Below, one piece after another: positions 17,839 to 27,066 of a stretch of DNA of 64,000 nucleotides (positions within the stretch are counted from its first letter, which is position 1; each line of letters begins with the position of its first letter). Under the pieces are notes generated by a model that made no database searches, was not told where the DNA came from, and worked only from the letters and a program-made list of their open reading frames with translations. Origin of the DNA: Paraburkholderia sp. Ac-20340 (GTDB lineage Bacteria > Pseudomonadota > Gammaproteobacteria > Burkholderiales > Burkholderiaceae); assembly GCF_017104965.1 (NCBI RefSeq), contig NZ_JAAGPR010000028.1, positions 51,569-115,568 of the forward strand, written 5' to 3'. The position numbers and the translations under genes were made by a program.

Positions 17839-19008
17839 TTACGCTGCCGCGTGCACGATCGGACTGGCCGTGCCGGGCGGCTGGCCGGTCTGCTGACGCG
17901 AACGGCCCGAACTCAGGTACGCAGCGATCGAATCCTGGGTGATCTCGCCGATATACGCGCCATCGGCATCGAGCACCGGCATCCACGAAGCGCTGAACTG
18001 ATACATCTTCGAGAGCACCACACGCAGATTATCTTCAGCAGAAACGCTGGCCGGGAAGGGCGTCACACGATCGCCACAAACGCCTTCCGTGCCGCGTGCC
18101 GCCCGGCGCGTGACAAAGCCTAGCGCATGGCCCGAATCGTCCAGCACGGTCAGATAGCGCGTATCCGCTTCGTCCATCACTGCAAAGGCTTGCGCAAGCG
18201 GCGTGGTCACGCGTGCCGTTTCCGGCTGGGTGGCGGCGTCGCCGGCCTTCACCAGCAACAGGCGCTTGAGCGTGCTGTCCTGGCCGACGAACTGCGCGAC
18301 GAACTCATCGCGCGGACGCGCCAGCAGCGTATCGGGATGGTCGTACTGCACGAGCTGGCCGCGACGGAACACGGCGATGCGGTCGCCCAGTTTGATCGCT
18401 TCGTCGATATCGTGGCTCACCATGATCACGGTCTTCTTCAGTTGCCGCTGCATCTGGAAGAATTCGTTCTGGATGGTCTCGCGATTGATCGGGTCCACTG
18501 CGCCGAACGGTTCGTCCATCAGCAGCACCGGCGGATCGGCGGCGAGCGCGCGAATCACGCCAATACGCTGTTGCTGGCCACCCGAAAGCTCACGCGGATA
18601 ACGCTTCAGATACTGCTTGGGATCGAGCGCGACCATCGACATCAACTCTTTCGCGCGCTCCGCACAACGCTTTTTATCCCAGCCCAGCAGACGCGGAACG
18701 ACCGTGATGTTTTCCTCGATCGTCATGTTCGGGAACAGACCGATCTGCTGGATCACATAGCCAATATGGCGGCGCAGATCGACTTCGTTCAGACCCGTGG
18801 TGTCCTCGCCGTTGATCAGCACGCGGCCAGACGTGGGCTCGATCAGGCGGTTGATCATCTTCAGCGTGGTGGTCTTGCCGCAGCCCGAAGGGCCGAGAAA
18901 CACGCAGATTTCCCCTTCCTGGACCGAAAGGCTCACGGCATCGACCGCCTTCACGGGCTGGCCGCCTTTCTGCGTGAAGGTCTTGGTCAGTTTGTCGAGT
19001 TCGATCAT
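17839..19008 (-). CDS. osmV: Osmoprotectant (betaine/choline-type) ABC transporter ATPase with CBS pair
   Basis: 389 residues. Walker A is GPSGCGKTT (about 38-46), the Q-loop follows, the signature is LSGGQQQR, and Walker B is VLLMDEPFGAVD. The C-terminal 110 residues form a CBS pair (TPLAQAFAVMDEADTRYLTV and ASWMPVLDADGAYIGEI). In OpuA/OpuC/OsmV relatives this pair senses ionic strength or nucleotides. The gene overlaps the permease gene by 4 bases. With the two permeases and the binding protein it makes a complete QAT-family importer for glycine betaine, choline or a similar compound. Confidence 0.9.
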   Translation of the reverse strand: MIELDKLTKTFTQKGGQPVKAVDAVSLSVQEGEICVFLGPSGCGKTTTLKMINRLIEPTSGRVLINGEDTTGLNEVDLRRHIGYVIQQIGLFPNMTIEENITVVPRLLGWDKKRCAERAKELMSMVALDPKQYLKRYPRELSGGQQQRIGVIRALAADPPVLLMDEPFGAVDPINRETIQNEFFQMQRQLKKTVIMVSHDIDEAIKLGDRIAVFRRGQLVQYDHPDTLLARPRDEFVAQFVGQDSTLKRLLLVKAGDAATQPETARVTTPLAQAFAVMDEADTRYLTVLDDSGHALGFVTRRAARGTEGVCGDRVTPFPASVSAEDNLRVVLSKMYQFSASWMPVLDADGAYIGEITQDSIAAYLSSGRSRQQTGQPPGTASPIVHAAA

Positions 19009-19658
19009 GTCTTCTGTACTCCTTTCGGTGTCAAGGCGCGTTGCAGCATCTGCAGGAACAGATCCGCAACGATGGCGAGAATGCTCACGAGCACCGCGCC
19101 TACCAGCAGTTTCATCATGCTACTCTGGCCGATCGCACGCAGGATCAGCGTGCCCAGCCCGCCCGCGCCGATCACGGCCGCAATCGTCATCACGCCGATG
19201 TTCATCACCACGGCGGTACGCACACCCGCAAGAATCACGGGCACCGCGAGCGGCAGATCGACGAGACGCAGACGCTGCCACGACGTCATGCCAATACCGG
19301 TGCCGGCTTCCTTGATGCCCGCATCCACGTTATGCAGCGCGAGATAGGTGTTGCGCATGATCGGCAACAGCGAATAAAGAAACACCGCCGTAATTGCCGG
19401 CAGGGCGCCAATGCCCTGGCCGAAGCGCGAAAAGAACGGAATCATCAGCCCGAACAGCGCGATAGACGGCAGCGTCAGCACGATGGTGGCGACGCTGAGC
19501 AGCGGCCCGGCGAGCCATTGATGCCGATTGATCAGCACGCCCAGCGGTACGCCCACGATGATCGCGCAACCGACGGCGATACCCACGAGATAGATATGCT
19601 GCAACGTCAGTTGCAGAAGATCGGGCCAGCTCGAAGCGAGATAGTCGAATACGTTCAT
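19005..19658 (-). CDS. osmW: Osmoprotectant ABC transporter permease (OpuCB/OsmW-like)
   Basis: 217 residues with about six membrane helices. The EAA loop of ABC permeases appears as DAGIKEAGTGIGMTSWQRLRLVDLPLAVPVILAG. The N-terminal region around YLASSWPDLLQLTLQHIYLV is typical of OpuCB/OsmW. It is translationally coupled to the ATPase gene and lies 10 bases downstream of the binding-protein gene. Confidence 0.9.
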   Translation of the reverse strand: MNVFDYLASSWPDLLQLTLQHIYLVGIAVGCAIIVGVPLGVLINRHQWLAGPLLSVATIVLTLPSIALFGLMIPFFSRFGQGIGALPAITAVFLYSLLPIMRNTYLALHNVDAGIKEAGTGIGMTSWQRLRLVDLPLAVPVILAGVRTAVVMNIGVMTIAAVIGAGGLGTLILRAIGQSSMMKLLVGAVLVSILAIVADLFLQMLQRALTPKGVQKT

Positions 19659-19668
19659 ACGGTCTCCT

Positions 19669-20580
19669 TCAAGGCAGCGGATGCGCGCGCAGGAAGTCCT
19701 GCGCCACTTCGCGCGGCGGCTTGCCGTCGAGGTCCACGGCCTTGTTCATGTCCTGCATGACTTCGTTGTTGAGCGCGGCCGAAAGGGCATTGAGTTGCGC
19801 AGCAAGCTTGGGGTTCTGCTCGAGTGCGCTTTTACGCACCACCGGCACGGCGTTGTACGGCGGGAAGTAGTGCTTGTCGTCTTCCAGCGGCACGATGCCG
19901 AAACCCTTCACGCGGCCATCGGTCGTATAAACGAGGCCGATCTTCAACTGATTGTTATGCAGCGCCGTGTAGACGAGACCCGGGTCCATCTGCTTCATCT
20001 GCGAACGCTTGAAGTGCATGCCGTAGGTATCGAGAAACGGCTTGAGGCCATCGGGGCGATTGGCGAATTCGGCATCCATACCAAACACAATATGTCTGGC
20101 TTCGGGACTCGTCTTCAGATAATCGGCAAGCTGCGAAACCGTCTTGATACCCGATGATTCGGCGAACTGGCGCGGCAGGCCCAGCGCATAGGTATCGTTG
20201 AGCGAGGAAGCATTGAGCCAGACCAGACCGCGCGGCGCGTCGAGCGCTTTCACGCGCTGGTACATGGCCTCGGGCCCGAGTTTGTCGGTGAGCTTGTCAT
20301 AGACCAGCGCGGCCGTACCCGTGTAATCCCAGACGAGATCGAACTGGCCGTTTTCGAGCGCGCTGCGCATGAGCGTGCTGCCCAGACCCGAGCGCACTTC
20401 CACGTCGTAGCCGCGCGAACGCAGATATTGCGCCGTGACTTCGGCCAGCACGTATTGCTCGGTAAAGTTCTTCGCGCCCAGCACGATCTTGCTGGCGAAG
20501 GCGCTGCTGCTTGCTGCAGCACACAGCACGCCAATCGCGCAGAGGCTGGCGAAACGTCGAATCGTACTCCGAATCATCAT
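19669..20580 (-). CDS. osmX: Osmoprotectant ABC substrate-binding protein (OpuCC/OsmX-like)
   Basis: About 303 residues. The start at 20580 overlaps the upstream stop as ATGA and has GGAGG 6 bases away; an ATG at 20577 is possible. The signal peptide MMIRSTIRRFASLCAIGVLC onward is cleaved after AFA. The mature protein has IVLGAKNFTEQYVLAEV, GLGSTLMRSALENGQFDLVWDYTGT and LKIGLVYTTDGRVKGFGIVPLEDD, the OpuAC-like quaternary-amine binding fold. It is periplasmic and soluble, as no lipobox is seen. Confidence 0.9.
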   Translation of the reverse strand: MMIRSTIRRFASLCAIGVLCAAASSSAFASKIVLGAKNFTEQYVLAEVTAQYLRSRGYDVEVRSGLGSTLMRSALENGQFDLVWDYTGTAALVYDKLTDKLGPEAMYQRVKALDAPRGLVWLNASSLNDTYALGLPRQFAESSGIKTVSQLADYLKTSPEARHIVFGMDAEFANRPDGLKPFLDTYGMHFKRSQMKQMDPGLVYTALHNNQLKIGLVYTTDGRVKGFGIVPLEDDKHYFPPYNAVPVVRKSALEQNPKLAAQLNALSAALNNEVMQDMNKAVDLDGKPPREVAQDFLRAHPLP

Positions 20581-21293
20581 ACGACGCCTCCGTGACGGAG
20601 CAGCCATTGACGGCTACCGGTCGCGACGATGCCGTCGAGCAGGAGCGCAAGGATCGCGGTGAATGCGGCGCCCAGCAACAGCAGCGGTTCGTTGTCGAGA
20701 TAGATGCCGGGGAAGATCAACGAGCCCAGACTGTCCGCGCCAATCAGATAGGCGAGCGGTGCCGTGCCCACATTGATCGCGAGCGCGGTGCGAATGCCGC
20801 CCACGATGATCGGCAGGGCATTGGGCAACTCCACGCGGGTGAGCGATTGCCAGCCCGTCATGCCGATACCTTTGGCGGCTTCGCGCAGCGAACCCGGCAC
20901 GTTCTTCACCCCTTCGTAGCTGTTACGCGTGATCGGTAACAACGAGGCGAGGAACAAGGCCACGATAGCCGGAATATTGCCGATGCCGAAAATGCCCAGC
21001 GCAATGGCCAGCACGGCAAGCGAGGGAATCGTATTGCCGATGTTGAAAATCTGCATGAAGCGTTCAGCCTGGCGCTGAAAGCGCGGCCTGCTCAGCAGCA
21101 CGCCGGCGGGCACGCCGACAAGGATGGCAAGCACCATCGAATAGCCGACCAGCAGCATATGCTGGCCCGCGTAATACGCGAGATCTCCCGCATGAGCGCG
21201 GAAAGTATCGGCGCCGATGCCGCGGGCAAGCGCCCAGGCGATAACGGCTAGTGCGATCAGGCTGCCCACTACCTGGACAGTGCGTCGATTCAT
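20577..21293 (-). CDS. osmY: Osmoprotectant ABC transporter permease (OpuCD/OsmY-like)
   Basis: 238 residues from the ATG at 21293 (GGAGG 9 bases upstream). The open frame extends further upstream but without protein-like sequence. It has five to six membrane helices. The EAA loop is GSLREAAKGIGMTGWQSLTRVELPNALPIIVGG. It is the first gene of the operon and shares the same fold as the second permease gene. The two permeases presumably form a heterodimeric channel. Confidence 0.9.
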   Translation of the reverse strand: MNRRTVQVVGSLIALAVIAWALARGIGADTFRAHAGDLAYYAGQHMLLVGYSMVLAILVGVPAGVLLSRPRFQRQAERFMQIFNIGNTIPSLAVLAIALGIFGIGNIPAIVALFLASLLPITRNSYEGVKNVPGSLREAAKGIGMTGWQSLTRVELPNALPIIVGGIRTALAINVGTAPLAYLIGADSLGSLIFPGIYLDNEPLLLLGAAFTAILALLLDGIVATGSRQWLLRHGGVV

Positions 21294-21892
21294 GAAGATA
21301 CGCCTCCTCAAACTCGGTGCAGCGCGTAAAAAGCGGAAAGCAATGCGCTGCGAAGACGCCAGATGGCGCCGCGAATGGAAGTTCGTGATCCCGGCAAGGC
21401 CGCGATTGAACTGACGGAAACAGTTCTTGCCGGCTGCGATCGTGCGCAGCGGGCAGTCGAGTGAACGCGTAACGGCGTTCGTCTGATTGTCATGTTCAGC
21501 CCGGCGTAGCGAAAAGCGTGCCCGGGCAGGGCGCCGTCTATGAAAAAGACGACATGAATGCGGTGGAAACCGGCGATGACTCTCTGGGCCGGATTTCAAA
21601 CCGCTGGAGCCGGAGGCCCCCTGGAGGTGGCGAAACGGATGCGCGCGCAACGAAGCGCGAACTTGCCTTCCGTTTCGCACAAGATCGTGCGTTTTGTAAA
21701 GAAGTTGAACCGAGTATAGAGCAATCAATTAAGCGCGTCTACCATAGGGATCGATCATAGTGAATTGCAGGCGATAGAAAGAGGGCTATAAAAGCGGCAT
21801 ATCACGTCATATCGGGTAAATAATCGGGATGCCGAAATAAATGAATCGTGTATGTTTTTCCGGGATGCACATTCTTCTGCTGAAATCGAGAG
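21294..21892. other. 600-bp non-coding stretch upstream of the osmoprotectant operon
   Basis: No convincing gene is seen. The minus-strand frame that continues from the permease is compositionally unlike protein. The half nearest 21800 becomes AT-rich and probably contains the minus-strand operon promoter. I looked for a recognisable riboswitch in the leader and found none. The unusually long space could hide an sRNA or a long regulated leader. Confidence 0.4.
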
Positions 21893-21893
21893 G

Positions 21894-21932
21894 AAAATAA
21901 AAAGGGCGGTGCGCTGAAATGCTGCACCGCCC
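21894..21932 (-). terminator. Intrinsic terminator of the FAD oxidoreductase gene
   Basis: A perfect 9-bp GC-rich stem (arms 21904-21912 and 21924-21932) with an 11-base loop is followed on the minus strand by a T-rich tail (complement of 21894-21903). It lies 40 bases beyond the stop at 21973. This is a textbook rho-independent terminator. Confidence 0.88.
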
Positions 21933-21972
21933 TGAGCGTGAACGTAGCCGCGTGGGCCGCGCTCGTGCGATA

Positions 21973-23301
21973 TCAGATCTCGCCGCCGGGCACGATCGGC
22001 ATGCCGGGTGCGAAACGGTCCAGCGAGAACGGTGCGAGATCGATGCCGGCATCGCGGCCAATTGCGATATCGGCGGCAGCGCGCCCCGCCGCCGGGCCGA
22101 TACCGAAACCGTGGCCCGAAAAGCCCGTTGCCACCGTCAAGCCTGGAATCGTTGCGCTCGCACCGATATACGGAATGATGTCCGGCGTGACATCCATATA
22201 ACAGGCCCATTCCTGCACGACCTGCGCATCCTTGAATGCCGGAAAAAGCCGCGTCATGCTGGCCATTGCCGCCGCCACGCCGCGTTGCGAAGGAGTGGGG
22301 TCCATGGTGCGTGTGCGCTCGAACGGGCTGCGTTCGTCGGATCGCCAGCCGGGCCGATCACGGAATTCGCGCAGCGCGGCAGCATCGAAACGCGGGCGGA
22401 TCGTGCGCCAGTTCTGCTTGAGCAAGGGCACATATTCGCGCAGAAAACGCAGGCCATTGGGGCTCGCCGGGGTATAGCGATGGCCGGCGTAACCGATCGT
22501 ATAGCCACCATCGAGGCGCTTGCGATAACCAATATCGCCGAGCCAGCCGCACGTGAGCGGCCCGTCTTCAACCGGCGAAGTACGCAGCACGGTGCCCAGC
22601 ACTTTCAATTGCGGCAGGCGCACGCCCTCGTGTGCGCAGAACAGGCTCGACCATGCGCCGCCCGCGAGAATCACCGCATCGCAGCCGATGCGGCCACGGT
22701 TTGTAATCACACCGGAAACACGGCCCGCAGAGCGTTCGAGCGCACGGACCGAGCAATGCGCGACGATGGTCGCGCCGCGCGCCTGTGCAGCGCGCGCGAG
22801 GGCAGGCGCGGCGCGTTGCGGTTCCGCGCGGCCATCGGTGGGCACGAACAGGCCTGCGCGGAAACTGCGCGATGCACCCGGCAGCAGTTTCGCGAGATCG
22901 GCGCCGCGCAGCATGCGGGCGCCGGTGTCGTAGCCGCTTGCGTCGTCGAACCATTGCTGGAAACCGGCCTCGTCTGCTTCGCTTTCGCCGATATAAAGCA
23001 CGCCGCATTCGCGATAACCCACATCAGCGCCCACGGTCTCGCTCATCGCGCGCCAGTGGCGCATGCTTTCGGTGATGAGTGGCATCTCGCGCATATCGCG
23101 GCCTGCCTGGCGGCACCAACCCCAGTTGCGGCTCGATTGCTCGCCGGCCACATAGCCTTTCTCGCAGAGCACGACACTCACGCCCTGCGAGGCCAGATGC
23201 CAAGCCGCCGATACGCCGATAATCCCGCCGCCGACGATGACCACGTCCGCACGCGCGGGAAGCACCTCGGCCGAGGGCACGGCGTCCACATACGGTCCCA
23301 T
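21973..23301 (-). CDS. FAD-dependent oxidoreductase (DAO/glycine-oxidase family)
   Basis: 442 residues with the start at 23301, chosen for the AAGGA box 8 bases upstream; an ATG at 23328 is in frame. The N-terminal dinucleotide motif is ADVVIVGGGIIGVSAAWHLA, followed by GEQSSRNWGWCRQAGRD. The latter is a signature of a DadA/SoxB-like subfamily that oxidises amino acids or N-methyl amines. The C-terminal FAD block is VATGFSGHGFGIGPAAG. It lies about 110 bases downstream of an MFS carrier gene on the same strand, suggesting an import-and-oxidise pair. The substrate is unknown. Confidence 0.87.
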   Translation of the reverse strand: MGPYVDAVPSAEVLPARADVVIVGGGIIGVSAAWHLASQGVSVVLCEKGYVAGEQSSRNWGWCRQAGRDMREMPLITESMRHWRAMSETVGADVGYRECGVLYIGESEADEAGFQQWFDDASGYDTGARMLRGADLAKLLPGASRSFRAGLFVPTDGRAEPQRAAPALARAAQARGATIVAHCSVRALERSAGRVSGVITNRGRIGCDAVILAGGAWSSLFCAHEGVRLPQLKVLGTVLRTSPVEDGPLTCGWLGDIGYRKRLDGGYTIGYAGHRYTPASPNGLRFLREYVPLLKQNWRTIRPRFDAAALREFRDRPGWRSDERSPFERTRTMDPTPSQRGVAAAMASMTRLFPAFKDAQVVQEWACYMDVTPDIIPYIGASATIPGLTVATGFSGHGFGIGPAAGRAAADIAIGRDAGIDLAPFSLDRFAPGMPIVPGGEI

Positions 23302-23409
23302 CCTGTCTTCCTTGTTAGCGGGCGGCACGCTATAGCAGCATGCCGCCGTATTTTTACTTGAGTCAGGAAGTATAAAGGCAGGGTATTGAATAGACGTGCA
23401 TAGACATGC

Positions 23410-24726
23410 TCAGGTTGCGGGCACTACCGTGCGGCGCGCCATGAACCAGTAGAACAGTGCGGCGCAACCGGCGATGGCGCCGCCGATCACGAATGCCAGC
23501 GTATACGAGCCCGTGCGATCGACAATAAAGCCTGCGGCTACAGGTGAAAATGCGCCGCCAAAATAGCCGCCAAAATTCTGGATCGCGCTGACCGATGCAA
23601 TCATCGAACGCGGCGCGATATCGCCCGCAAGCGCCCATGCATTGCCGATAGTCGCCGCGATACACGCGAGACCGACTGTCATTAGCGTAATGGTCGCGCC
23701 AATCGATTGCACGAACGGCAGCCCAATCGCGCAAAGCGCTGCGCCCAGCGAGCAGATCACGATCAAGATGCGCTTGGCGACCATCGGCGTTGCCACGCCG
23801 CGATCGACGAGTCGTGCGGCAATAAAGCCTGCAATGATTTCACCGGCCGCGCCGCCGAACCACGGAATACTCGCGTAAAAGCCCAGTTGTATCAGTGAAA
23901 TATGAAAGCGGTCGATCAGATACAACGGCAGAAACACCAGAAAGAGATTCCACAGCCAGATGGCGCAGAAGTAGCCCAGGATCATGCCCCACACGCTTTG
24001 CGAGGCGAACAGCGAGCGCCATTTGATGGGCGCGCTGTCGAGCGAATGTTCATGACCGCCGCCGCCCGCTTCGATATAGGCGAATTCTTCGCGCGAGAGA
24101 CGCTGGCTTTGCGCCGGATTGCGATAGAGCAGCAGGAACAGTGCAGCGAATACGATGCCGAGTGCGCCCGTCACATGAAACAGCGAACGCCAGCCAAACG
24201 CGATCATCAGCGCGACCAGCACAGCAGGCGCGAGCGCCGGGCCCCATTTCGAGGACGAATCCCAGATGCCGGTGGCAAAGCCGCGCTCTTTCGCGGGAAA
24301 CCACGCGGCCGTGATCTTGGCCGAGGTGGGCCAGCACGGCGCCTCGCCCACGGCCAGCAGCACGCGCATGAGCACGAGTCCCGCAACGGACCCAACAATG
24401 CCCGTGAGCCACGTTGCCACGCTCCACCAGATCATGCCGATTGCGTAGACGCGCCGGGCGCCGAAGCGGTCGATGATCCAGCCCGCTGGCAATTGCATGA
24501 CCGCATAGGTCCATGAAAACACCGTGCCAAGCAGGCCAATCTGTGTCCGTGTGAGACCGAGATCGTGAATCATGCCGGGCGCGGCAATGGCCAGATTCGC
24601 ACGATCCAGGTAGTTGATGATGCCGCCGATGAGCAGCCAGACCAGCACGTGCCAGCGAAAATTGGCGCGTGTCGTAGGGGAAGCAGCAGAAGAAGCAGAA
24701 GCGTTCGCAACAAGCTTATCGTCCAT
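23410..24726 (-). CDS. MFS transporter, ACS family
   Basis: 438 residues from the ATG at 24726, which has GGAG about 5 bases upstream; a start at 24801 would add 25 residues without support. Twelve helices are predicted. LIGGIINYLDRANLAIAAPG in helix 1 and LLAVGEAPCWPTSAKITAAWFP are typical of the anion:cation symporter family (phthalate, glucarate, hexuronate carriers). It is the first gene of a probable two-gene unit with the downstream FAD oxidoreductase and is divergent from the aldo/keto reductase. Confidence 0.87.
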   Translation of the reverse strand: MDDKLVANASASSAASPTTRANFRWHVLVWLLIGGIINYLDRANLAIAAPGMIHDLGLTRTQIGLLGTVFSWTYAVMQLPAGWIIDRFGARRVYAIGMIWWSVATWLTGIVGSVAGLVLMRVLLAVGEAPCWPTSAKITAAWFPAKERGFATGIWDSSSKWGPALAPAVLVALMIAFGWRSLFHVTGALGIVFAALFLLLYRNPAQSQRLSREEFAYIEAGGGGHEHSLDSAPIKWRSLFASQSVWGMILGYFCAIWLWNLFLVFLPLYLIDRFHISLIQLGFYASIPWFGGAAGEIIAGFIAARLVDRGVATPMVAKRILIVICSLGAALCAIGLPFVQSIGATITLMTVGLACIAATIGNAWALAGDIAPRSMIASVSAIQNFGGYFGGAFSPVAAGFIVDRTGSYTLAFVIGGAIAGCAALFYWFMARRTVVPAT

Positions 24727-25062
24727 CACGTCTCCGGTTTTTTTGTGTGTACCCAGAATGTGGGAAAGCGCGCGTACAACGGTTTCATGCGTCCGCTCCA
24801 TTCTGCGCTATTGTTGCCGGGTCGAAAAGTAGGGCGATAACTACCGCGCTTTTCATTGATCGAATATAGAAAGGATAGCGAATTAAATGGCGCGCGAAAC
24901 AGATCGATCCGCTTGGCGCCACCGGTCCGTGAATTAATGAGGCGGATTCATGAAAGCATGCCGATTCATGGTCTTTATCCCGCGACAGATCTGGTTTCTA
25001 ATGCGGATGTTATGCAGATCTGGCCGTCGTGCCGGCGTGCAGTCATTTCGGAGTGAAAGCAG
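24727..25062. promoter_or_regulatory. Divergent intergenic region, AT-richer than flanks
   Basis: 336 bases lie between the MFS gene (minus) and the aldo/keto reductase (plus), clearly richer in A/T than the surrounding genes, as expected for promoters. The octamer GATTCATG is repeated near 24946 and 24972. I see no gene, terminator or operator that I can name. Confidence 0.45.
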
Positions 25063-26073
25063 ATGGACTATCGCAATCTTGGCCGCAGCGGCCTCAAGGT
25101 ATCGCCGTTGTGTCTCGGCGCCATGATGTTCGGCGGCGAAACCGATGAAGCGACATCACGGCGCATCATCGAAAAAGCCTTCGAACAAGGTGTCAACTTC
25201 ATCGACACGGCTGATGTCTACCACGCAGGCCGCTCCGAGGAAATCGTGGGACGTGCCATTGCCGCGCATCGCGATGACTGGGTTGTTGCCACCAAATTCG
25301 GTTACGCGGCCGGTCCGGCACAAGGCCCGAACCGTCAGGGCCAGTCGCGCAAATGGATTTATCAGAGCGTGGAGGAAAGCCTCAAACGGCTCGGCACCGA
25401 CTATATCGACGTGCTTTATTTCCATCGCGCGCTGCCCGATCTGCCGCTCGAAGAAAGCGTGCGCGCCGTGGGCGATCTGATTCGCCAGGGCAAGGTGCGT
25501 TATTACGGGTTGTCGAATTTCCGGGGTTGGCGCATTGCCGAAGTCGCGCGTATTGCCGATCAACTCTGCATCGATCGCCCGGTGGCGAGCGAACCGCTTT
25601 ACAACATCGTCGATCGTAGTGCCGAAGTCGAACAATTGCCCGCCGCCGCGCACTATGGATTGGGCGTGGTGCCTTATAGCCCGCTCGCGCGCGGCGTGCT
25701 GACCGGCAAGTACACGCCCGATGCGCCGCCGCCCGCGGATAGCCGCGCGGGCCGTGGCGACCGTCGCATCCAGCAGACGGAATGGCGCACCGAATCGCTG
25801 CAGATCGCGCAACGTATTGCGGAATATGCCGCGCAGCGCGGCACGAATGCGATTGCGTTTGCGCTGGCGTGGGTGCTTAACAACCGTCTCGTGAGTTCGA
25901 CGATCGCGGGTCCACGCACCGAAGCGCATTGGGACAGCTATATGCAGGCGCTCGAATTGAAACTCGATGCCGAAGACGAACGCTTTATCGATAGCCTCGT
26001 GCCGCCGGGTCATGTTTCCACGCCCGGCTATACGGACCCTAACTATCCGATCGAAGGCCGTCGTAGTTTCTGA
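25063..26073 (+). CDS. Aldo/keto reductase
   Basis: 336 residues, a TIM-barrel NADPH-dependent oxidoreductase. The start is MDYRNLGRSGLKVSPLCLGA. The catalytic tetrad is Asp and Tyr in FIDTADVYHAGRSEE, Lys in VVATKFGY and His in DVLYFHRAL. The cofactor end is SSTIAGPRTEAHWDSYM. It belongs to the AKR11/12-like group (YajO/Tas). It reduces aldehydes or ketones; the physiological substrate is unknown. It converges on a LysR gene. Confidence 0.9.
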   Translation: MDYRNLGRSGLKVSPLCLGAMMFGGETDEATSRRIIEKAFEQGVNFIDTADVYHAGRSEEIVGRAIAAHRDDWVVATKFGYAAGPAQGPNRQGQSRKWIYQSVEESLKRLGTDYIDVLYFHRALPDLPLEESVRAVGDLIRQGKVRYYGLSNFRGWRIAEVARIADQLCIDRPVASEPLYNIVDRSAEVEQLPAAAHYGLGVVPYSPLARGVLTGKYTPDAPPPADSRAGRGDRRIQQTEWRTESLQIAQRIAEYAAQRGTNAIAFALAWVLNNRLVSSTIAGPRTEAHWDSYMQALELKLDAEDERFIDSLVPPGHVSTPGYTDPNYPIEGRRSF

Positions 26074-26087
26074 GCGCGCAGGCTGAA

Positions 26088-26993
26088 TCAAGCCTGGAGT
26101 TTGCCGCGATAACGTAGCGCGTCGATGACCAGACCCAGCGCGCGCGACGATTGCCGACGGCTCGGGTAATACGCGTGATAGCCGGGAAACACCGGGCACC
26201 AGTCCTTGAGCACGCTCTTGAGCTGGCCCGCCCGAATATAAGGCAGCGCGACATCCTCTGGCATAAAAGCCAGGCCGAAGCCGCCCAGCGCCGCATGCAG
26301 CATTTGCGGAATCGTATTGAAGATGAGCTGGCCGTCCACGCGAACCTGCAGGTCGTGGTCGTCCTTCTTCAGTTCCCACGCGTACAGGCCGCCTGCGCTG
26401 GTCAGGCGCAGCGTGATGCAGTCGTGCTTGAGCAGATCCTGCGGCGTTCTGGGCGCTTTCTGCTTCGCGAGATACTCGGGCGAGCCGACAATCGCCATCT
26501 TCAGATCGGGTGCGATGCGTACGGCGATCATGTCCTTCGCGACCTGATCGCCGGTGCGCACGCCAATGTCGAATCGATCGGCGACGATATCGCGCAGCCC
26601 GTAATCCACGCTGATTTCCACCTTGATGTCCGGGTAGGCGGGCAGAAAGTCCTTGAGCTTTGGCCAGATCACCGTTTCGACAGTGTGGTCCGTGGCCGTG
26701 ATGCGTATGGTGCCGGCGGGCTTGTCACGCAGGTCGGCAAGTGCAGCGAGTTCGGTGTCGATCTGTTCGAAGCGCGGCGCCACGGCCTGAAACAGGCGCT
26801 CTCCCGCTTCGGTCGTGGAGACGCTGCGCGTCGTGCGCGTGAGCAGACGCAGACCAAGCCGCGTTTCGAGTGCGCGTATCGTGTGGCTGAGTGCCGATTG
26901 CGATACGCCCAGTTGCGCGGCCGCGCGCGTAAAGCTGCGTTCGCGCGCGACGGCAATAAAGGCCAGCAGATCGTTGAAATTTTCGCGCGGCAT
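26088..26993 (-). CDS. LysR-family transcriptional regulator
   Basis: 301 residues. The helix-turn-helix is FIAVARERSFTRAAAQLGVS then QSALSHTIRALETRLGLRLL. The effector domain opens with GTIRITATDHTVETVIWPKL. It is close to the large group of LysR proteins that sit beside aldo/keto reductases and short-chain dehydrogenases. It converges on the aldo/keto reductase gene rather than diverging from it. A short 6-bp hairpin (26079-26096) overlaps its stop codon. Confidence 0.9.
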   Translation of the reverse strand: MPRENFNDLLAFIAVARERSFTRAAAQLGVSQSALSHTIRALETRLGLRLLTRTTRSVSTTEAGERLFQAVAPRFEQIDTELAALADLRDKPAGTIRITATDHTVETVIWPKLKDFLPAYPDIKVEISVDYGLRDIVADRFDIGVRTGDQVAKDMIAVRIAPDLKMAIVGSPEYLAKQKAPRTPQDLLKHDCITLRLTSAGGLYAWELKKDDHDLQVRVDGQLIFNTIPQMLHAALGGFGLAFMPEDVALPYIRAGQLKSVLKDWCPVFPGYHAYYPSRRQSSRALGLVIDALRYRGKLQA

Positions 26994-27066
26994 ATAAAAC
27001 CCGAATGCGTAGGAGTTGGTGCAAATCCTACCATTGGCGCGGCGCAGCTTCGCGAATACAAATTGA

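Noticed and set aside
24856..24865. Decamer TTGATCGAAT also found inside the palindrome at 11097
   Set aside because: Only part of the palindrome is present and the right arm is broken, so it is probably chance.
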